From assembly GCA_016702505.1 (NCBI GenBank), contig JADJDU010000001.1:602475-666474 (forward strand): a DNA stretch of 64,000 bases, read 5' to 3'. The notes beneath the pieces were generated by a model that was given only the letters and a program-made list of their open reading frames with translations, searched no databases and was not told the DNA's origin. Below, piece after piece: positions 1-11,046 of the stretch (position 1 is its first letter; each line of letters begins with the position of its first letter). This stretch comes from Microthrixaceae bacterium. GTDB taxonomy: Bacteria > Actinomycetota > Acidimicrobiia > Acidimicrobiales > Iamiaceae. The position numbers and the translations under genes were made by a program.

Positions 1-137
1 CCCGGGTCGGCAGGAACCCAGCGGCTGGCTCGATCGTTCCCCTCGGCTGAGCCGGCCGAAGTTCCAACCACACCCGTCATGTGCGCTCGGACCGCTGGGG
101 CCGGGCGCACATGGCGTTTTGGGAGGTCAGGTCGGGG
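1..137. other. Left-edge sequence without an assignable gene
   Basis: No frame here has coding features; small open frames overlap the antisense of the SGNH gene. Whatever gene lies upstream is outside the window. Confidence 0.5.
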
Positions 138-809
138 TCACGAACGGCGGCAGGCAGACATGAGACCGTCATGCATGATCCCGGCCATGAGCTTCTGCCC
201 CTCGGGGTTGGGATGGATGCCGTCAGGTTCCAGGTATCGGGACACTGGTGCATCCTCGATGGAGCTCTGCCAGGCGGTTACCAGGTGAAGAGACCGATGT
301 TTTCCCACCAGTCGGGCTAGGCGGTCGTTCCATTCCTCGGCCAGATCCGGATCGAAGTCCCGGCTGGCGGGAGCCTTGCCCCCTGGTCGGGTGGGCAGGG
401 TCAACCAGATCGCACACCGGTACCGGGCCGACTCCTTCACCATGGTCTCGAGGTCGTCGTGGTCGATCTGATCTCGCCACACATCGTTGTATCCGACCAG
501 GAAGATCGCCCGGTCCAGCGGCTTGCCCGCCTCGGCTCGGTCATCGACGGCCTTCACCACCAGCGGTAAGAGGTCGGTGGAACGCCAACCGGGTCTGGCG
601 TACACCTCCAGATCGGTGTCGGGATCGAAATCGGCCCGAAGTTCCTCGAAGCTCATGTAGGTGACCGAGTCACCCACCACCAGAACATGACCGGGCTTTC
701 GGGGCCACAACAAGAACACCATCAGCCCGATCACTGCCAGGGCGGTGATGCCCGAAACCACCAACAGGCCGCGCCGACCTCGCTCGTCATCGGCCTCCCC
801 ACCGGTCAT
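138..809 (-). CDS. Membrane-anchored SGNH/GDSL-family hydrolase
   Basis: A 223-residue protein. A short acidic/basic N-terminus is followed by one hydrophobic segment at about residues 14-35 (an uncleaved signal anchor), then an extracytoplasmic SGNH hydrolase fold. Block I is VVGDSVTY, with the nucleophile at about Ser48; the block III-like motif is VGYND; and the catalytic Asp-His block is DGIHPN near the C-terminus, so all key residues are present. The family includes esterases and acetyl-ester hydrolases of sugars, but the substrate cannot be read. The start was set at the ATG before the signal anchor. The reading frame stays open upstream to 1781, but that part is antisense to miaB and has no domain. 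It is divergent from miaB. Stop is TGA at 138-140. Confidence 0.8.
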   Translation of the reverse strand: MTGGEADDERGRRGLLVVSGITALAVIGLMVFLLWPRKPGHVLVVGDSVTYMSFEELRADFDPDTDLEVYARPGWRSTDLLPLVVKAVDDRAEAGKPLDRAIFLVGYNDVWRDQIDHDDLETMVKESARYRCAIWLTLPTRPGGKAPASRDFDPDLAEEWNDRLARLVGKHRSLHLVTAWQSSIEDAPVSRYLEPDGIHPNPEGQKLMAGIMHDGLMSACRRS

Positions 810-866
810 GGAACTAGTCAACCATGTGGCTGGGGCTGAGGCTGAAGCTCGGCAAGGTCCTCCTCC

Positions 867-872
867 TAGACT
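867..872 (+). promoter_or_regulatory. Candidate -10 box of leaderless miaB
   Basis: TAGACT lies 9 nt before the miaB ATG, and no Shine-Dalgarno sequence sits between them. It is one of ten similar TANNNT-start arrangements in this window. Confidence 0.4.
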
Positions 873-881
873 TCCGGGGCC

Positions 882-2327
882 ATGACCGCACCGTCTGACA
901 TCCAGGGCGAACCTCGCCGCTACCTCATCCGTACGTTCGGATGTCAGATGAACGAGCACGACTCCGAGCGGATCGCGGGACTGTTCGAGGCCGACGGGCT
1001 GGTGGCCGCAGCCGATCAGGACGATGCCGACGTGATCGTGTTGAACACGTGCTGCATCCGTGAGAACGCCGACAACAAGCTCTACGGCACGCTCGGCCAC
1101 CTCAAGTCGTTGAAGGACCAGCGGCCTGGTCTGGAGATCGTTGTCAGCGGCTGCCTGGCTCAAAAGGACCAGACCTCGATCCGCGAGCGGGCACCGTATG
1201 TGGACCTGGTGTTCGGGACCCACAACGTTCACCGGGCCGCCGAGCTTCTTCGCCGGGCTCGCAAGGAAGGACCTCTCACCGAGATTCTCGAAGCGACCGT
1301 CGCCGATGACGCCGAACTGTTCCCGTCGGCCATGCCGGCCCGGCGTGAGCTCGGCCACGCCGCCTGGGTCACCATCCAGATCGGCTGCGACAACTCGTGC
1401 GCCTTTTGCATCGTCCCCGCGGTACGAGGCGAGGAGATCTCCCGGCCCTACGAGCGGCTGGTCGATGAGGTGCGTGACCTGGCTGGGGATGGCGTCACCG
1501 AGGTCACGTTGTTGGGTCAGAACGTGAACTCCTACGGCCGAGACCTCACCCTCGCTGCCCGTCAGGCCGGAGACCAGTCGGTGAAAGTGCGCCCGCTGTT
1601 CGCTGACCTGCTGCGGTCGGTCGGAGCGGTGGAAGGGATTCGTCGGGTTCGATTCACCAGCCCGCACCCCAAGGATCTCCGGCCCGAGACCATTGCAGCC
1701 ATGGCTGAGACCCCAGAGGTGTGCGAACACCTCCACCTGCCGCTCCAGTCGGGCAGCAACCGGGTGTTGGCCGCGATGCACCGTGGCTACACCGCCGAGC
1801 GCTATCTGGAGCGGGTTGCCGACGCTCGAGCAGCCATTCCAGGCCTAGCGGTCACCACCGACCTGATCGTCGGGTTTCCGGGCGAGACCGAGGACGATTT
1901 CGACCAGACGCTGGCTGTGGCCGCGGCCGCCGAGTACGACTCGGCGTACACCTTCATCTATTCGCCTCGCCCTGGTACCGAGGCGGCCGAGATGGTCGAT
2001 CAGTTCGTCGATCCCGACGTGGTCGCAGACCGGTTCGACCGGCTGAAGGTGGTGCTGGAGCGTTCGGCTCTGGCCAAGCACGAGGCACGGATCGGACGGG
2101 TGGAGGAGGTGGTGGTCGAAGGGCCATCCCGTAAGGACCCCTCGGTCCTCACCGGCCGCACCCGCCAGAACAAGCTCGTCCACTTCGCCGGGGTAGCGCC
2201 GATCCGTGTCGGCTCCTACGCCGAGGTGACCGTGACCGGGGCGGCCCCTCACTTCTTGAGAGGTGAGCTGGTCGGTGTGACCGCAGCGGCCACCCACCGC
2301 ACCCGTATTGCAGTGGTGGCCGGCTGA
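882..2327 (+). CDS. miaB: tRNA-2-methylthio-N6-dimethylallyladenosine synthase
   Basis: A radical-SAM methylthiotransferase of 481 residues, the usual MiaB length. It adds the 2-methylthio group to i6A37 in tRNAs reading U-starting codons. The N-terminal MTTase domain holds the auxiliary-cluster cysteines C21 (FGCQMNEHD), C57 (NTCC) and C91 (SGCLAQ). The radical-SAM CxxxCxxC motif is C169/C173/C176 (GCDNSCAFC). A TRAM domain closes the protein at about residues 375-445. It is followed 4 nt later by miaA, which makes its substrate i6A37, so the two are probably co-transcribed. There is no clear Shine-Dalgarno sequence; a TAGACT box 9 nt upstream suggests a leaderless mRNA. Confidence 0.95.
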   Translation: MTAPSDIQGEPRRYLIRTFGCQMNEHDSERIAGLFEADGLVAAADQDDADVIVLNTCCIRENADNKLYGTLGHLKSLKDQRPGLEIVVSGCLAQKDQTSIRERAPYVDLVFGTHNVHRAAELLRRARKEGPLTEILEATVADDAELFPSAMPARRELGHAAWVTIQIGCDNSCAFCIVPAVRGEEISRPYERLVDEVRDLAGDGVTEVTLLGQNVNSYGRDLTLAARQAGDQSVKVRPLFADLLRSVGAVEGIRRVRFTSPHPKDLRPETIAAMAETPEVCEHLHLPLQSGSNRVLAAMHRGYTAERYLERVADARAAIPGLAVTTDLIVGFPGETEDDFDQTLAVAAAAEYDSAYTFIYSPRPGTEAAEMVDQFVDPDVVADRFDRLKVVLERSALAKHEARIGRVEEVVVEGPSRKDPSVLTGRTRQNKLVHFAGVAPIRVGSYAEVTVTGAAPHFLRGELVGVTAAATHRTRIAVVAG

Positions 2328-2331
2328 GCCG

Positions 2332-3295
2332 ATGGTCGTCCCAGACGGGATGCGCCCCATCGCACTGGTCGGTACCACGGCGTCGGGCAAGTCGGCTCTG
2401 GCCATGGAGGTGGCGAGACGGTTCGGTGATGTGGAACTGGTGTCGGTCGACTCGATGCAGGTGTACCGGGGAATGGACATCGGCACGGCCAAGCCGACTC
2501 AGGCCGATCAGGCCGAGGTCGTCCACCATGTCATCGACGTGGTGGACCCGTGGGAGCCATATGAGGTCCATTCGTTCCAGCGGGCGGTGGCCGACGCACT
2601 CGCCGACATCTCGGCTCGTGGTCGGCGGGCGTTGCTGGTGGGGGGAACCGGCCTCTACCTGCGGGCAGTGATCGACGGATTCGAGATCCCCGGTCGGTTC
2701 CCAGAAGTTGCGGCCGAACTCGATTCCACACCTGACGCCGAGGCGGAGACGGTGGCTCTGCACCAGCGGTTAGCGCTGGTCGACCCCTGCCGCGGCACGT
2801 ATGGAACCCACCAACCGCCGCCGGGTGATCAGGGCCCTGGAGGTGTGCATCGGCAGTGGTCGACCGTTCTCCTCGTTCGGGCCCGGGCTGGATGCCTACG
2901 CCGACACGCCGGTCCACCTGGTCGGCATTCGCCTGCCACAGCCAGTGGTGGCAGATCGGATCGAGCAGCGCTACCACCAGCAGATGACCGATGGGTTCCT
3001 CGCCGAGGTAGAGGGGCTGAGATCGGGTCCGCCCTTGAGTCGCACCGCCGGTCAGGCCCTCGGCTACCGAGAACTCCTGGCCCACCTGACCGCCGCCGAC
3101 AACGGTGACAGCACGCCCACGATCGAGCAGGCCGTGGATGAGGCCATACGCCGTACCCGGGCCTTTGCTCGACGGCAGCGGGCCTGGTTCCGGCGTGATC
3201 CCCGCATCAGATGGCTCGACGCAGCGACCGATCCCCACGTTGTCATCGGCGAGATGATCGACCTGGTCGAATCTCACTGGCGTCACGTGAGCTGA
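2332..3295 (+). CDS. miaA: tRNA dimethylallyltransferase (MiaA), frameshifted in this sequence
   Basis: Transfers dimethylallyl to A37 of tRNA. The first part (2332 to about 2787) contains the P-loop GTTASGKS, the substrate-tRNA motif SVDSMQVYRGMDIGTAKP and the GGTGLYLRAV motif. The remainder, EPTNRRRVIRALEV through the C-terminus at 3295, lies in another frame. Removing one C from the CCCC run at 2784-2787 restores a continuous product reading LVDPAAARMEPTNRRRV, about 320 residues, which is normal for the family. The start is ATG 2332, just after miaB; ATG 2350 (MRPIALVG) is equally possible. Because miaA is nearly universal and the join is perfect, the frameshift is more likely a sequencing error than a real pseudogene. 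Confidence 0.9.
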
Positions 3296-3316
3296 ACCGA
3301 GGCATCACCCGCGTTC

Positions 3317-3357
3317 AGGTGACCCTGGCAGCGACGACGGCCCTACCGATTGGGTCG
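3317..3357 (+). repeat. Intergenic repeat R1, degenerate copy E
   Basis: Contains ACCCTGGCAGCGACGACGG followed by a degraded CCTACCGATTGGGTC. It resembles the core of the R1 family (best copies at 36185-36290 and 54370-54474) but lacks about four bases in the middle. Like the other copies it lies in a tail-to-tail gap, here between the miaA stop and the stop of the lipoprotein gene at 3419. Confidence 0.45.
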
Positions 3358-3418
3358 AGTCGTGAGATGGGCCGAGGGCCGGTTGGCTCTGCGCCGAGGC
3401 CCGAAAGCGGTGGCCAGA

Positions 3419-4210
3419 TCAGGTAGCAGGGTGGTCGTGGACGACGATGTTTCCACGGGTTGTGACCTGGCCGGTGGCCGCATACTCCGACGGTTCGGGG
3501 CAGACGTCAACGGGTGCACCGATGGTCGTGGTCGATACTCTGTCGCCGGTGGCGCCGTTGTCTTCTACGAAGATGATCCTCGGCACCAAGGGGATCTCGG
3601 GGTCGTACTCGGTCGCATCGGCGATGAAGCCGATCACCGCCTGGTTGCCGACGACGCGCATGCAGGTGATGGGACCTTCGTCTGGGACCCGGAAGTAGGC
3701 GACCCCGGGCATGGCCTGGACCATTCCGTCGATGAGCCCGCCTGACGGATCGCTGGACACATCGGTGTAGACGCCTTTGACGTAGCCGAGTTGGGGGATC
3801 TCCTCGACGATTCCCGTCCCCGTCACCGAGTCCCGTCCGGTCCCGGTGGTCAGTTGGTAGGTGGTGGCACAGTTGGCCGACCCTCCCACCGGTCCGGCGC
3901 ATGTCCGGTAGTAGTAGGTGGTCCCCTCGTTCAGGCCGTCGACAAGGCTGCTCACCGGCACAGCGTTATCGGCGTTCACGTGCGTCTGGACTTCGGGCGT
4001 CGACGATCCCAGCGCCGGCGTTGGGCCGTACTCGAACCACCAGCGGGTGGTCCCGGCCTCTTCGCTGTAAGCGCGACCGTTGAGTACCGCGGATGTGTCG
4101 TGCACTCGAGAGGCAGGCTCGGTCACTCCGAACTTGCACGAGGTCAACCCCGCGGTGGCCGCGGCCACCACAGCCAGACCGAGTAGCGGCTTGTGAACGG
4201 AGAATCTCAC
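3419..4210 (-). CDS. Putative lipoprotein with a fibronectin-III-like domain
   Basis: A 263-residue exported protein of unknown function. The start is GTG 4210, chosen because GGGTGGA stands about 6 nt upstream and because it gives a clean lipoprotein signal: basic start, hydrophobic LLGLAVVAAATAGL, then lipobox LTSC (about residue 24). Residues 35-125 look like a fibronectin type III module: VLNGRAYSEEAGTTRWWFEYGP, and later the characteristic LNEGTTYYYR. The remainder is a beta-rich region with no motif I recognise. It is convergent with miaA and divergent from dapF. An earlier in-frame ATG at 4291 would put 27 residues before the signal peptide and is less likely. Confidence 0.65.
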   Translation of the reverse strand: MRFSVHKPLLGLAVVAAATAGLTSCKFGVTEPASRVHDTSAVLNGRAYSEEAGTTRWWFEYGPTPALGSSTPEVQTHVNADNAVPVSSLVDGLNEGTTYYYRTCAGPVGGSANCATTYQLTTGTGRDSVTGTGIVEEIPQLGYVKGVYTDVSSDPSGGLIDGMVQAMPGVAYFRVPDEGPITCMRVVGNQAVIGFIADATEYDPEIPLVPRIIFVEDNGATGDRVSTTTIGAPVDVCPEPSEYAATGQVTTRGNIVVHDHPAT

Positions 4211-4472
4211 GGCAGTTCCACCCTTGTCGTCCCCCCCACGGCATTCTCCGGCCCATGGTAGTGACCGTTTGAGTCCTGCGTCCGATGTCACACGCCGATG
4301 ACCAAATGTCGGGCTTCTCTGATGGGGCGGAGCGAACGCCGTGAAGCCGCGGTGCTACCCGCCACCGTCGTGCCCTCGCTCACAACGCTCCATAGCGTGG
4401 GACGGGTTGTGGCGGCGCGATTGTGGAATCAAGGGTTGTCCCAGGGGTCTGGGCTGCGACACTTAGGGGACC

Positions 4473-5353
4473 ATGGCGTTCCACCTCACCAAGCACCACG
4501 GGCTGGGCAACGACTTCCTGGTCGTGCTCACCGACGATTCCACCTCGGCCTTCGACGGGCAGGCCTGGATCGAGCGCGCCCAGAGGTGGTGCGACCGACG
4601 TCGAGGCATCGGGGCCGATGGTCTGTTGATCGGTCTCACCTCTCCTGGTGTCGATGACGGCGGAGGCGATGGGGCGGTGGACGTGGTCATGACCCTGGTG
4701 AATGCCGATGGCTCGATTGCTGAGATGAGTGGGAACGGGATCCGCTGTCTGGCTCAGGCCGCGGTCATGGCCGGGCTCGGGTCCGAAGGGGTGGTGACCG
4801 TCGCCACCGACGCTGGCGTCCGGACCGTGCATCACCGACCGGACCCTGCCGGGGATCCTGCCACCATCGAAGCCAGCGTCGACATGGGCCCGGCTGGTCC
4901 GGGCCCACAGGCCGATCACGCCATCGAACTGTCCGCTGGCGACTTGCCCCCGGCATCGGCCACAGCCTTGGGTTTGGACGGAGCCCGTCAAGCCACCTTC
5001 GACCTCGGCAACCCCCATCTGGTGATCCTGGTCGACGACCCCGACGCCATCGACTTGGTGGCGGCAGGTTCCACCCACGAGGCCGCCTATTCGGCGGGCA
5101 TGAACGTGCACTTCGTGGCTCCCACCCCCGGCGAGGAAGATGCCATGACGATGCGGGTGTGGGAACGGGGAGCCGGGGTCACCGAGGCGTGTGGAACCGG
5201 AGCCACCGCGGTGGCCCGAGCCGCCCACGATTGGGGCTTGACCGGCCCGAAGGTGACCGTTCACATGCCTGGCGGAGATGTGACCGTTGACGTCGGGCCA
5301 TCGATGACGCTTCATGGTCCAGCCACCTACATAGGAAGCATCGAGGTCGAGCG

Positions 5354-5357
<4 letters not shown>
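4473..5357 (+). CDS. dapF: Diaminopimelate epimerase
   Basis: Interconverts LL- and meso-diaminopimelate, the last shared step before peptidoglycan cross-bridge DAP and lysine. At 294 residues it is full length. The N-terminal HHGLGNDF motif and the two catalytic cysteines are present: C92 in MSGNGIRC and C240 in EACGTGA, one in each half of the pseudo-symmetric fold. The ATG was chosen because the conserved sequence begins within six residues. Its last codons overlap the hflX start (ATGA at 5354-5357), so the two are translationally coupled. The order miaA-dapF-hflX is the common actinobacterial arrangement. Confidence 0.96.
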
Positions 5358-6874
<1,517 letters not shown>

Positions 6875-6895
6875 AGCCGCCGCGACCCGCGCTTG

Positions 6896-6901
6896 TACCC
6901 T
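6896..6901 (+). promoter_or_regulatory. Candidate -10 box of leaderless dapD
   Basis: TACCCT ends 7 nt before the GTG start at 6909, and no ribosome-binding site lies between. The box sits just after the hflX stop, so dapD may have its own promoter. Confidence 0.4.
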
Positions 6902-6908
6902 GTCGGCC

Positions 6909-7952
6909 GTGAACGACGTGACCTCCGCACTTGAGACCGACATCGAACCTGGCGCCGGGGCCTGGGGACTGGGCCTGGCCACCGTCGCCGCCGATGGACG
7001 CGTGCTGGACACCTGGTACGCCGAGGTCCACCGGGGGGTTGCCCGAGGCGTGGCCGAACACGGAGACAAGGTCGGACACAACGGCGGGTCCGCCACCCAT
7101 CTACTGTCCTCGGAAGCTCTGATTGCGGCGCACGGGGTGGGCCTGGCCGCAATGGCGGGAGTCGATCCGGAGCGACAGGTGGAGACCCGAGCCGTGGTCA
7201 CCTTCATCGACGATCTGTCCTCGGCACCAGTCGACGCCCATGACGCCTACCTGCGCCTCCACCTGCTGTCGCATCGTCTGATCCGCCCCCACGGCACCAA
7301 CCTGGACGGCGTGTTCGGGTTGTTGGCCAACGTGGTTTGGACCAATCAGGGGCCGTGCGCGGTGGAAGGGTTCGAACAGGTCCGGCTTCGACTCCGGGCC
7401 GCGGGACGGCCGGTCACGGTCTATGGCGTCGACAAGTTCCCACGCATGGTCGATTACGTGGTTCCCACCGGCGTACGAATCGCCGATGCCGACCGGGTCC
7501 GCCTCGGTGCCCACCTGGCCGAAGGCACCACAGTCATGCACGAGGGGTTCTGCAACTTCAACGCCGGAACCCTGGGTGCCTCCATGGTGGAGGGCCGTAT
7601 CAGCGCGGGTGTGGTGGTGGGCGACGGTAGCGACATCGGCGGTGGTGCATCGATCATGGGGACGCTCTCGGGCGGCGGCAAAGAGGTGATCTCGGTAGGC
7701 GAGGGGTGCCTGATCGGTGCCAACGGTGGCGTGGGAATCTCCTTGGGTGACCGGTGCACCGTGGAGGCCGGCCTGTACGTGACGGCGGGAACGCGGGTCT
7801 CTCTGCCCGATGGATCGGTGGTCAAGGCGGCTGACCTGTCAGGCCGAGACGACCTGTTGTTCCGCCGCAACTCCACCACCGGGGCCGTCGAGGTGCTCAG
7901 CCACACCGTCGAGTGGGGCAAGCTCAACGCTGCGCTCCACCAGAACGACTGA
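6909..7952 (+). CDS. dapD: 2,3,4,5-tetrahydropyridine-2,6-dicarboxylate N-succinyltransferase
   Basis: Makes N-succinyl-2-amino-6-ketopimelate from tetrahydrodipicolinate and succinyl-CoA. The protein is 347 residues. The N-terminal domain (GAGAWGLGLATV...) is followed by a left-handed beta-helix in the region from about residue 195, with hexapeptide repeats such as VRLGAHLAEGTTVMHEGFCNFNAGTLG and ISVGEGCLIGANGGVGISLGDRCTVEAG. It resembles the actinobacterial DapD type (M. tuberculosis Rv1201c) more than the shorter E. coli type. GTG 6909 was chosen over the longer open frame because the preceding codons overlap hflX and a -10-like box stands 7 nt upstream. dapC and dapE follow closely and form one pathway block. 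Confidence 0.93.
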   Translation: MNDVTSALETDIEPGAGAWGLGLATVAADGRVLDTWYAEVHRGVARGVAEHGDKVGHNGGSATHLLSSEALIAAHGVGLAAMAGVDPERQVETRAVVTFIDDLSSAPVDAHDAYLRLHLLSHRLIRPHGTNLDGVFGLLANVVWTNQGPCAVEGFEQVRLRLRAAGRPVTVYGVDKFPRMVDYVVPTGVRIADADRVRLGAHLAEGTTVMHEGFCNFNAGTLGASMVEGRISAGVVVGDGSDIGGGASIMGTLSGGGKEVISVGEGCLIGANGGVGISLGDRCTVEAGLYVTAGTRVSLPDGSVVKAADLSGRDDLLFRRNSTTGAVEVLSHTVEWGKLNAALHQND

Positions 7953-7963
7953 GCCGATCTGCC

Positions 7964-9085
7964 ATGTCAGGCTTCTCGCCGCCTCCCTATCCCTACGACC
8001 GGCTGACCCCTCTCAAGACCGCAGCCGAAGCCGCACCGGGTGGCCTGGTCGACCTGTCGGTGGGTACCCCTATAGACCCGCCACCGCCGGCGGTGCTGGC
8101 GGCGCTGGCGGACCCAGCCGCGGCCCGCTCCTATCCGCCCTCGGTCGGCACCGCGGCCTATCGGGCGGCGGCAGCGGGCTGGCTGGAACGTCGGCTGGGC
8201 GTGACCGTCGCCGACAGCGAGGTGGCGGCATGCATCGGAACCAAAGAGGTTGTGGCGGGGCTCCCGCACTGGCTTCGTCTTCGCCAACCCGATCGGGACA
8301 CCGTCTTGTACCCGGCGGTGAGCTACCCCACCTACGCCATGGGCGCCACCCTGGCTGGCTGTCGGGCCGTGCCCGTCCCGGTCGATGACCGGTGGCGGAT
8401 CCGCCTCGACTCCATCGCCGACACCGATGCGGCCCGGGCGCTGTGCCTGTGGGTGAACACGCCGGGCAACCCGGCCGGAGGCCTGGACGACCTGGGCGCG
8501 GCGGCGCAGTGGGGCAGAGAACGCGGCGTACCGGTGGTATCAGATGAGTGCTACGTGGAGTTCACCTGGGCCGGCCCACCTCGCTCCATCCTCCAACACG
8601 GAACCACCGGAGTGCTGGCCGTGCACTCGTTGTCCAAGCGGTCGAACCTGGCCGGCGCCCGGATCGGCTTCTACGCCGGAGACGCCGAACTCGTTCATTA
8701 CCTGTCGGAGGTGCGCAAGCACGCCGGCTTCATGCCATCGGGGCCCGAGCAGGCCGCCGGCGCAGTGGCGTGGTCAGATGATGTCCACGTCGAACAGCAA
8801 CGCGACCGGTACCGGGAACGACTGTCGTTGGTGGGTGATGCCTTGCGCTCGACGGGCCTGGAGGTGACCGATCCCGACGGTGCCTTCTACCTGTGGGTAC
8901 CGGCTCCGGCCGGTGATTCCTGGGGCTTGGCCCGACGTCTGGCCGAACAGTGCGGTGCCCTGGTCAGCCCCGGCGAGTTCTACGGAGATGCCGCGGCATC
9001 CCATGTTCGCCTAGCCATGGTCCAGCCCACCGACGTGCTCCGGGACCTGGCTGACCGTCTGTCCCACGCGAGGCTGGTCGGGTGA
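7964..9085 (+). CDS. dapC: N-succinyldiaminopimelate aminotransferase
   Basis: A class I/II PLP-dependent aminotransferase of 373 residues. The substrate-side motif is VNTPGNPAGG, the Asp that binds the pyridine ring lies in VSDECYVEF, and the PLP lysine is about K225 in HSLSKRSNLAGARIG. DapC uses glutamate to aminate succinyl-amino-ketopimelate. The specific call rests on position: it lies 11 nt after dapD and overlaps dapE by 4 nt (GTGA), so the three enzymes are successive steps of the succinylase branch. The start is the ATG in GCCATG; the earlier open frame overlaps dapD. Confidence 0.92.
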   Translation: MSGFSPPPYPYDRLTPLKTAAEAAPGGLVDLSVGTPIDPPPPAVLAALADPAAARSYPPSVGTAAYRAAAAGWLERRLGVTVADSEVAACIGTKEVVAGLPHWLRLRQPDRDTVLYPAVSYPTYAMGATLAGCRAVPVPVDDRWRIRLDSIADTDAARALCLWVNTPGNPAGGLDDLGAAAQWGRERGVPVVSDECYVEFTWAGPPRSILQHGTTGVLAVHSLSKRSNLAGARIGFYAGDAELVHYLSEVRKHAGFMPSGPEQAAGAVAWSDDVHVEQQRDRYRERLSLVGDALRSTGLEVTDPDGAFYLWVPAPAGDSWGLARRLAEQCGALVSPGEFYGDAAASHVRLAMVQPTDVLRDLADRLSHARLVG

Positions 9086-10173
9086 CGAACTTCACGGCCA
9101 TGCCCGGCTCCACCGACCTGTTGGCGCTCACCCGTGACCTGGTGGCGATTCCCTCTGAGAGCCATCACGAGGCCCCCCTGGTCGACTGGCTTCAAGGGGA
9201 GTTGTCGACCGTGCCCGGCCTGACCCTCGAACGGGTGGGCCTCAACCTGGTGGCGCGCACCAACCTCGGTCGCTCCACCCGAATCCTGCTGGCCGGCCAC
9301 ACCGACACGGTCCCCGCCAACGACAACCAAACCCCACACATCGAAGGCGACGTGCTGTGGGGACTGGGAGCGACCGACATGAAGGCCGGGCTGGCGGTGA
9401 TGGTCGACTTGGCCCGAACCGTCCTCGATCCGGCCGTCGACGTCACCTACGTGTTCTACGTCGGCGAGGAGGTGGCGGCCGTCCACAACGGTCTCGGCCA
9501 CCTGTTCCGGGACCGTCCCGACCTGTTGGCGGCCGACGTGGCGTTGCTCGGGGAACCAACCGATGCCCTCGTCGAGGCCGGCTGTCAGGGGACGCTTCGG
9601 ATGGTGGCAACCCTGACCGGCAAACGCGCCCACACGGCTCGCCCGTGGATGGGACGCAACGCCATCCACCGCCTCGGCCACCTGCTGGCCCTCGTCGAGT
9701 CCCGGCCGGTGCGAACCCCGGTCATAGACGGGTGTGAGTTCCGCGATGCCCTTCAAGCGGTCGCGGTGGAGGGAGGGGTCAGCGCCAACGTCGTTCCCGA
9801 CCGGGCGTCGGTCACTCTCAACCACCGTTTCGCGCCCGACCGCACCCCGCTCGAAGCCGAGGCCGAGCTTCGTGATCTGCTGGCCCCCGTGCTCGAGGAC
9901 CACGACTCCTTCGAAGTGGTCGACGTGGCACCGGCCGCGGCGCCGTCTTTGGATCATCCGGTGCTGCGGGCATTGGTCGACCGCAACCGACTCCAGGTGC
10001 GAGCCAAGCTGGGCTGGACCGACGTCGCTCGCTTCGCCGAACACGGCATCCCGGCGGCCAACTTCGGCCCCGGCGACGCCACCATTGCCCACACCGCCGA
10101 GGAGCGCGTTGCCCGAGCTCCGATCGAGAGCTGTCACCGAGCTTTGCTAGACCTGCTCACCACCGGGACCTGA
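9082..10173 (+). CDS. dapE: Succinyl-diaminopimelate desuccinylase
   Basis: An M20-family zinc hydrolase of 363 residues that releases succinate and LL-diaminopimelate. Metal-binding and catalytic motifs are visible in order: GHTDTVP (metal-binding His with Asp), GLGATDMKAG, the catalytic EEV in YVGEEVAA, LGEPTD, and a C-terminal HTAEE region carrying a metal His. The GTG start overlaps the dapC stop as GTGA, so translation is coupled. It is the third gene of the dapD-dapC-dapE run. Confidence 0.93.
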   Translation: MTNFTAMPGSTDLLALTRDLVAIPSESHHEAPLVDWLQGELSTVPGLTLERVGLNLVARTNLGRSTRILLAGHTDTVPANDNQTPHIEGDVLWGLGATDMKAGLAVMVDLARTVLDPAVDVTYVFYVGEEVAAVHNGLGHLFRDRPDLLAADVALLGEPTDALVEAGCQGTLRMVATLTGKRAHTARPWMGRNAIHRLGHLLALVESRPVRTPVIDGCEFRDALQAVAVEGGVSANVVPDRASVTLNHRFAPDRTPLEAEAELRDLLAPVLEDHDSFEVVDVAPAAAPSLDHPVLRALVDRNRLQVRAKLGWTDVARFAEHGIPAANFGPGDATIAHTAEERVARAPIESCHRALLDLLTTGT

Positions 10174-10175
10174 CC

Positions 10176-10868
10176 ATGGGAATGTGGCGTCGGGATCCGC
10201 TTCCCCGTCGCCGGAGCGGACCACCAGGTGAACACCAGTGGTGGGTTCCGAGTGACCAGGCCTCGGCTGAACGCGAGGTGTTGACCCGCAAGGACCTGGG
10301 TCGGGGCTGGATCCCGGCATCGATGGTCAACAACGTCGAACGCCTCCGACCGCTTGGCCACGGCCCCGCGTCCGACGTGGTGGAACAGGCGAGGGTGAGT
10401 CGACATCCCACAGGTCTGGACGAAGGCCGGGCCTGGAGACACCGTGATGCCGGCACCCTGCTGGTACTCCGGACCGACGTCTACGCCGATGACAAACCTG
10501 GCGTGGCCGATGCTCACCGCGGGGCGTGGGGTACCCATGGACCCGCGGCATTGGAGGAGACGTGGCGGGATCGGTGGCGGGAACGGGGGAGCGAACCCGG
10601 TTGGATCGAAGCCCGCCGAGTCGAGGCCTCAGCCCAGGGCGGTGGACCTGAGGCGATGATGGGCTGGGATTGGGTGCGGGTCGAAGACCACACCGCCGCC
10701 AGTGACCCGGCCCGGCGCAACGACCCGACCGCAGTTGTGGTCTATGAGTACCTCACCATCTGGGATGGTCGCCGGCAGGTGACGGCGGTGATCCGCCACC
10801 AGTTGGGTCTCGACCTCGATGAGGTCGTCTGGCGATGCCGCGCTGCCCTCACCGACGGGCGCGCCTGA
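10176..10868 (+). CDS. Hypothetical protein downstream of dapE
   Basis: A 230-residue protein with no signal peptide or membrane segment and no motif I recognise. It is rich in Trp and Arg and begins with a basic, proline-containing stretch, followed by LTRKDLGRGWIPASMVNNVERLRP, a central charged region and a C-terminal part that looks beta-rich (PTAVVVYEYLTIWDGRRQVTAVIRHQLGL). The ATG is 2 nt after the dapE stop, so it is probably the last gene of the dap transcript. That alone does not assign it a role in DAP synthesis. Confidence 0.7.
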   Translation: MGMWRRDPLPRRRSGPPGEHQWWVPSDQASAEREVLTRKDLGRGWIPASMVNNVERLRPLGHGPASDVVEQARVSRHPTGLDEGRAWRHRDAGTLLVLRTDVYADDKPGVADAHRGAWGTHGPAALEETWRDRWRERGSEPGWIEARRVEASAQGGGPEAMMGWDWVRVEDHTAASDPARRNDPTAVVVYEYLTIWDGRRQVTAVIRHQLGLDLDEVVWRCRAALTDGRA

Positions 10869-11046
10869 GGGCTGGTCGCGCTCCGTACACTCAGGCGTCT
10901 AGCGGATTCGGTCACGCCTCGTCCTGCTCACGGTTGACTGGAGGCTTTGCTGAGCAAGGCTCCGGCCCGGCCGTGTTCGTGGATCGGCCCGGCTGCCCGC
11001 TTGCCTCCCAACCGTTCACAACCAACTCTCGAGGAAGCTCGCACCC

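Noticed and set aside
138..1781. 547-codon open frame antisense to miaB
   Set aside because: Only the last 223 codons (from 809) have a real signal anchor and SGNH motifs; the upstream part mirrors miaB codons and has no domain.
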